The position numbers were made by a program, and so were the translations under genes. A DNA stretch of 64,000 nt from Acidiphilium sp. PA (GTDB lineage: Bacteria; Pseudomonadota; Alphaproteobacteria; Acetobacterales; Acetobacteraceae), in the NCBI RefSeq assembly GCF_026191915.1, contig NZ_JAIMBY010000013.1:33491-97490 (forward strand). The letters run 5' to 3'. This document shows positions 63,876 through 64,000 of the stretch, piece after piece. The notes below the pieces were generated by a model. It was not told the DNA's origin, did not search any database, and saw only the letters and a list, made by a program, of their open reading frames with translations. How positions within the stretch are numbered: the first letter of the stretch is position 1; every line of letters begins with the position of its first letter.

Positions 63876-64000
63876 GAGGTTTGTGAATAGGCTAGGAAGG
63901 GATACGTTGGTGGCGTTTGGCTGCTGGTTGTATTTTTGGGTCTGAGATGGCCTGGGGGTATGATTGGTGGTGATTGCTATGTCTGGGTTTAGGTCTGGGT

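Overview
The window is a GC-rich alphaproteobacterial chromosome segment and most resembles the acidophilic or acetic-acid branch (Acetobacteraceae, Acidiphilium-like). This rests on gene content, not on a database search: an F0 ATP synthase operon with paired b and b' subunits, a NadQ-type regulator beside nadABC, an Hsp20-DUF1150 pair, a hopanoid-associated phosphorylase (HpnG), a Hint_2-type surface protein, DUF2380, and secA followed by parvulin and argJ. No tRNA, rRNA, insertion sequence, prophage or CRISPR array was seen. Nearly all genes are housekeeping, densely packed, and often joined by 4-base stop/start overlaps.

Layout. 1-3.4 kb: proA-nadD-rsfS-rlmH on the minus strand, after the 3' end of a cut-off plus-strand gene. 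3.5-5.3 kb: a GNAT-Nudix fusion and a CinA-like protein. 5.3-10.9 kb: SDR-nadQ-nadA-nadB-nadC-DUF3429, with two operator-like sites before nadA. 11-20.2 kb: cobalamin adenosyltransferase, a CDF metal transporter, an LppC lipoprotein with a PhoR-like kinase, rsmI, dapD-dapE-membrane protein, and a protein with a degenerate GGDEF domain. 20.2-25.2 kb: a potassium channel, purS-purC, and atpI-B-E-b'-b. 25.3-34.9 kb: smc, a DsbA-like protein, apt, a binding-protein-like gene, radA, cvpA and purF. 34.9-41.5 kb: msrA, hsp20-DUF1150, def-fmt-truA, infC, hpnG, xthA and a FAH hydrolase. 41.5-47.3 kb: a class-I glutamine amidotransferase-like hydrolase, a LolA-like protein, a MarR regulator, an M17 aminopeptidase and uvrC. 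47.4-54.5 kb: a large Hint protein, the coupled operon hldD-lgt-midA-pgeF-lipoprotein, and ubiK. 54.5-63.8 kb: DUF2380, secA, parvulin-argJ, a fasciclin protein, and bdh-gmhA-epimerase closed by a strong terminator.

How the genes fit together. De novo NAD synthesis is represented by nadA, nadB, nadC and nadD with a dedicated regulator. Lysine/peptidoglycan synthesis (dapD, dapE), envelope and lipoprotein biogenesis (lgt, LolA-like, lppC, secA, parvulin), LPS heptose supply (gmhA, hldD), purine synthesis (purF, purS, purC, apt) and translation/ribosome functions (rsfS, rlmH, rsmI, def, fmt, truA, infC) are all present as fragments of larger pathways.

The points most worth checking are: infC, and possibly rsfS, appear to start at ATA behind an ideal Shine-Dalgarno; nadD may start at CTG in a CTGA overlap; a near-perfect 19-bp palindrome sits just before nadA; the Hint protein runs about 80 codons antisense into a lipoprotein gene; and tandem DnaA-box-like sites lie next to an AT-rich stretch upstream of uvrC. 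I found no clearly new multi-gene system.
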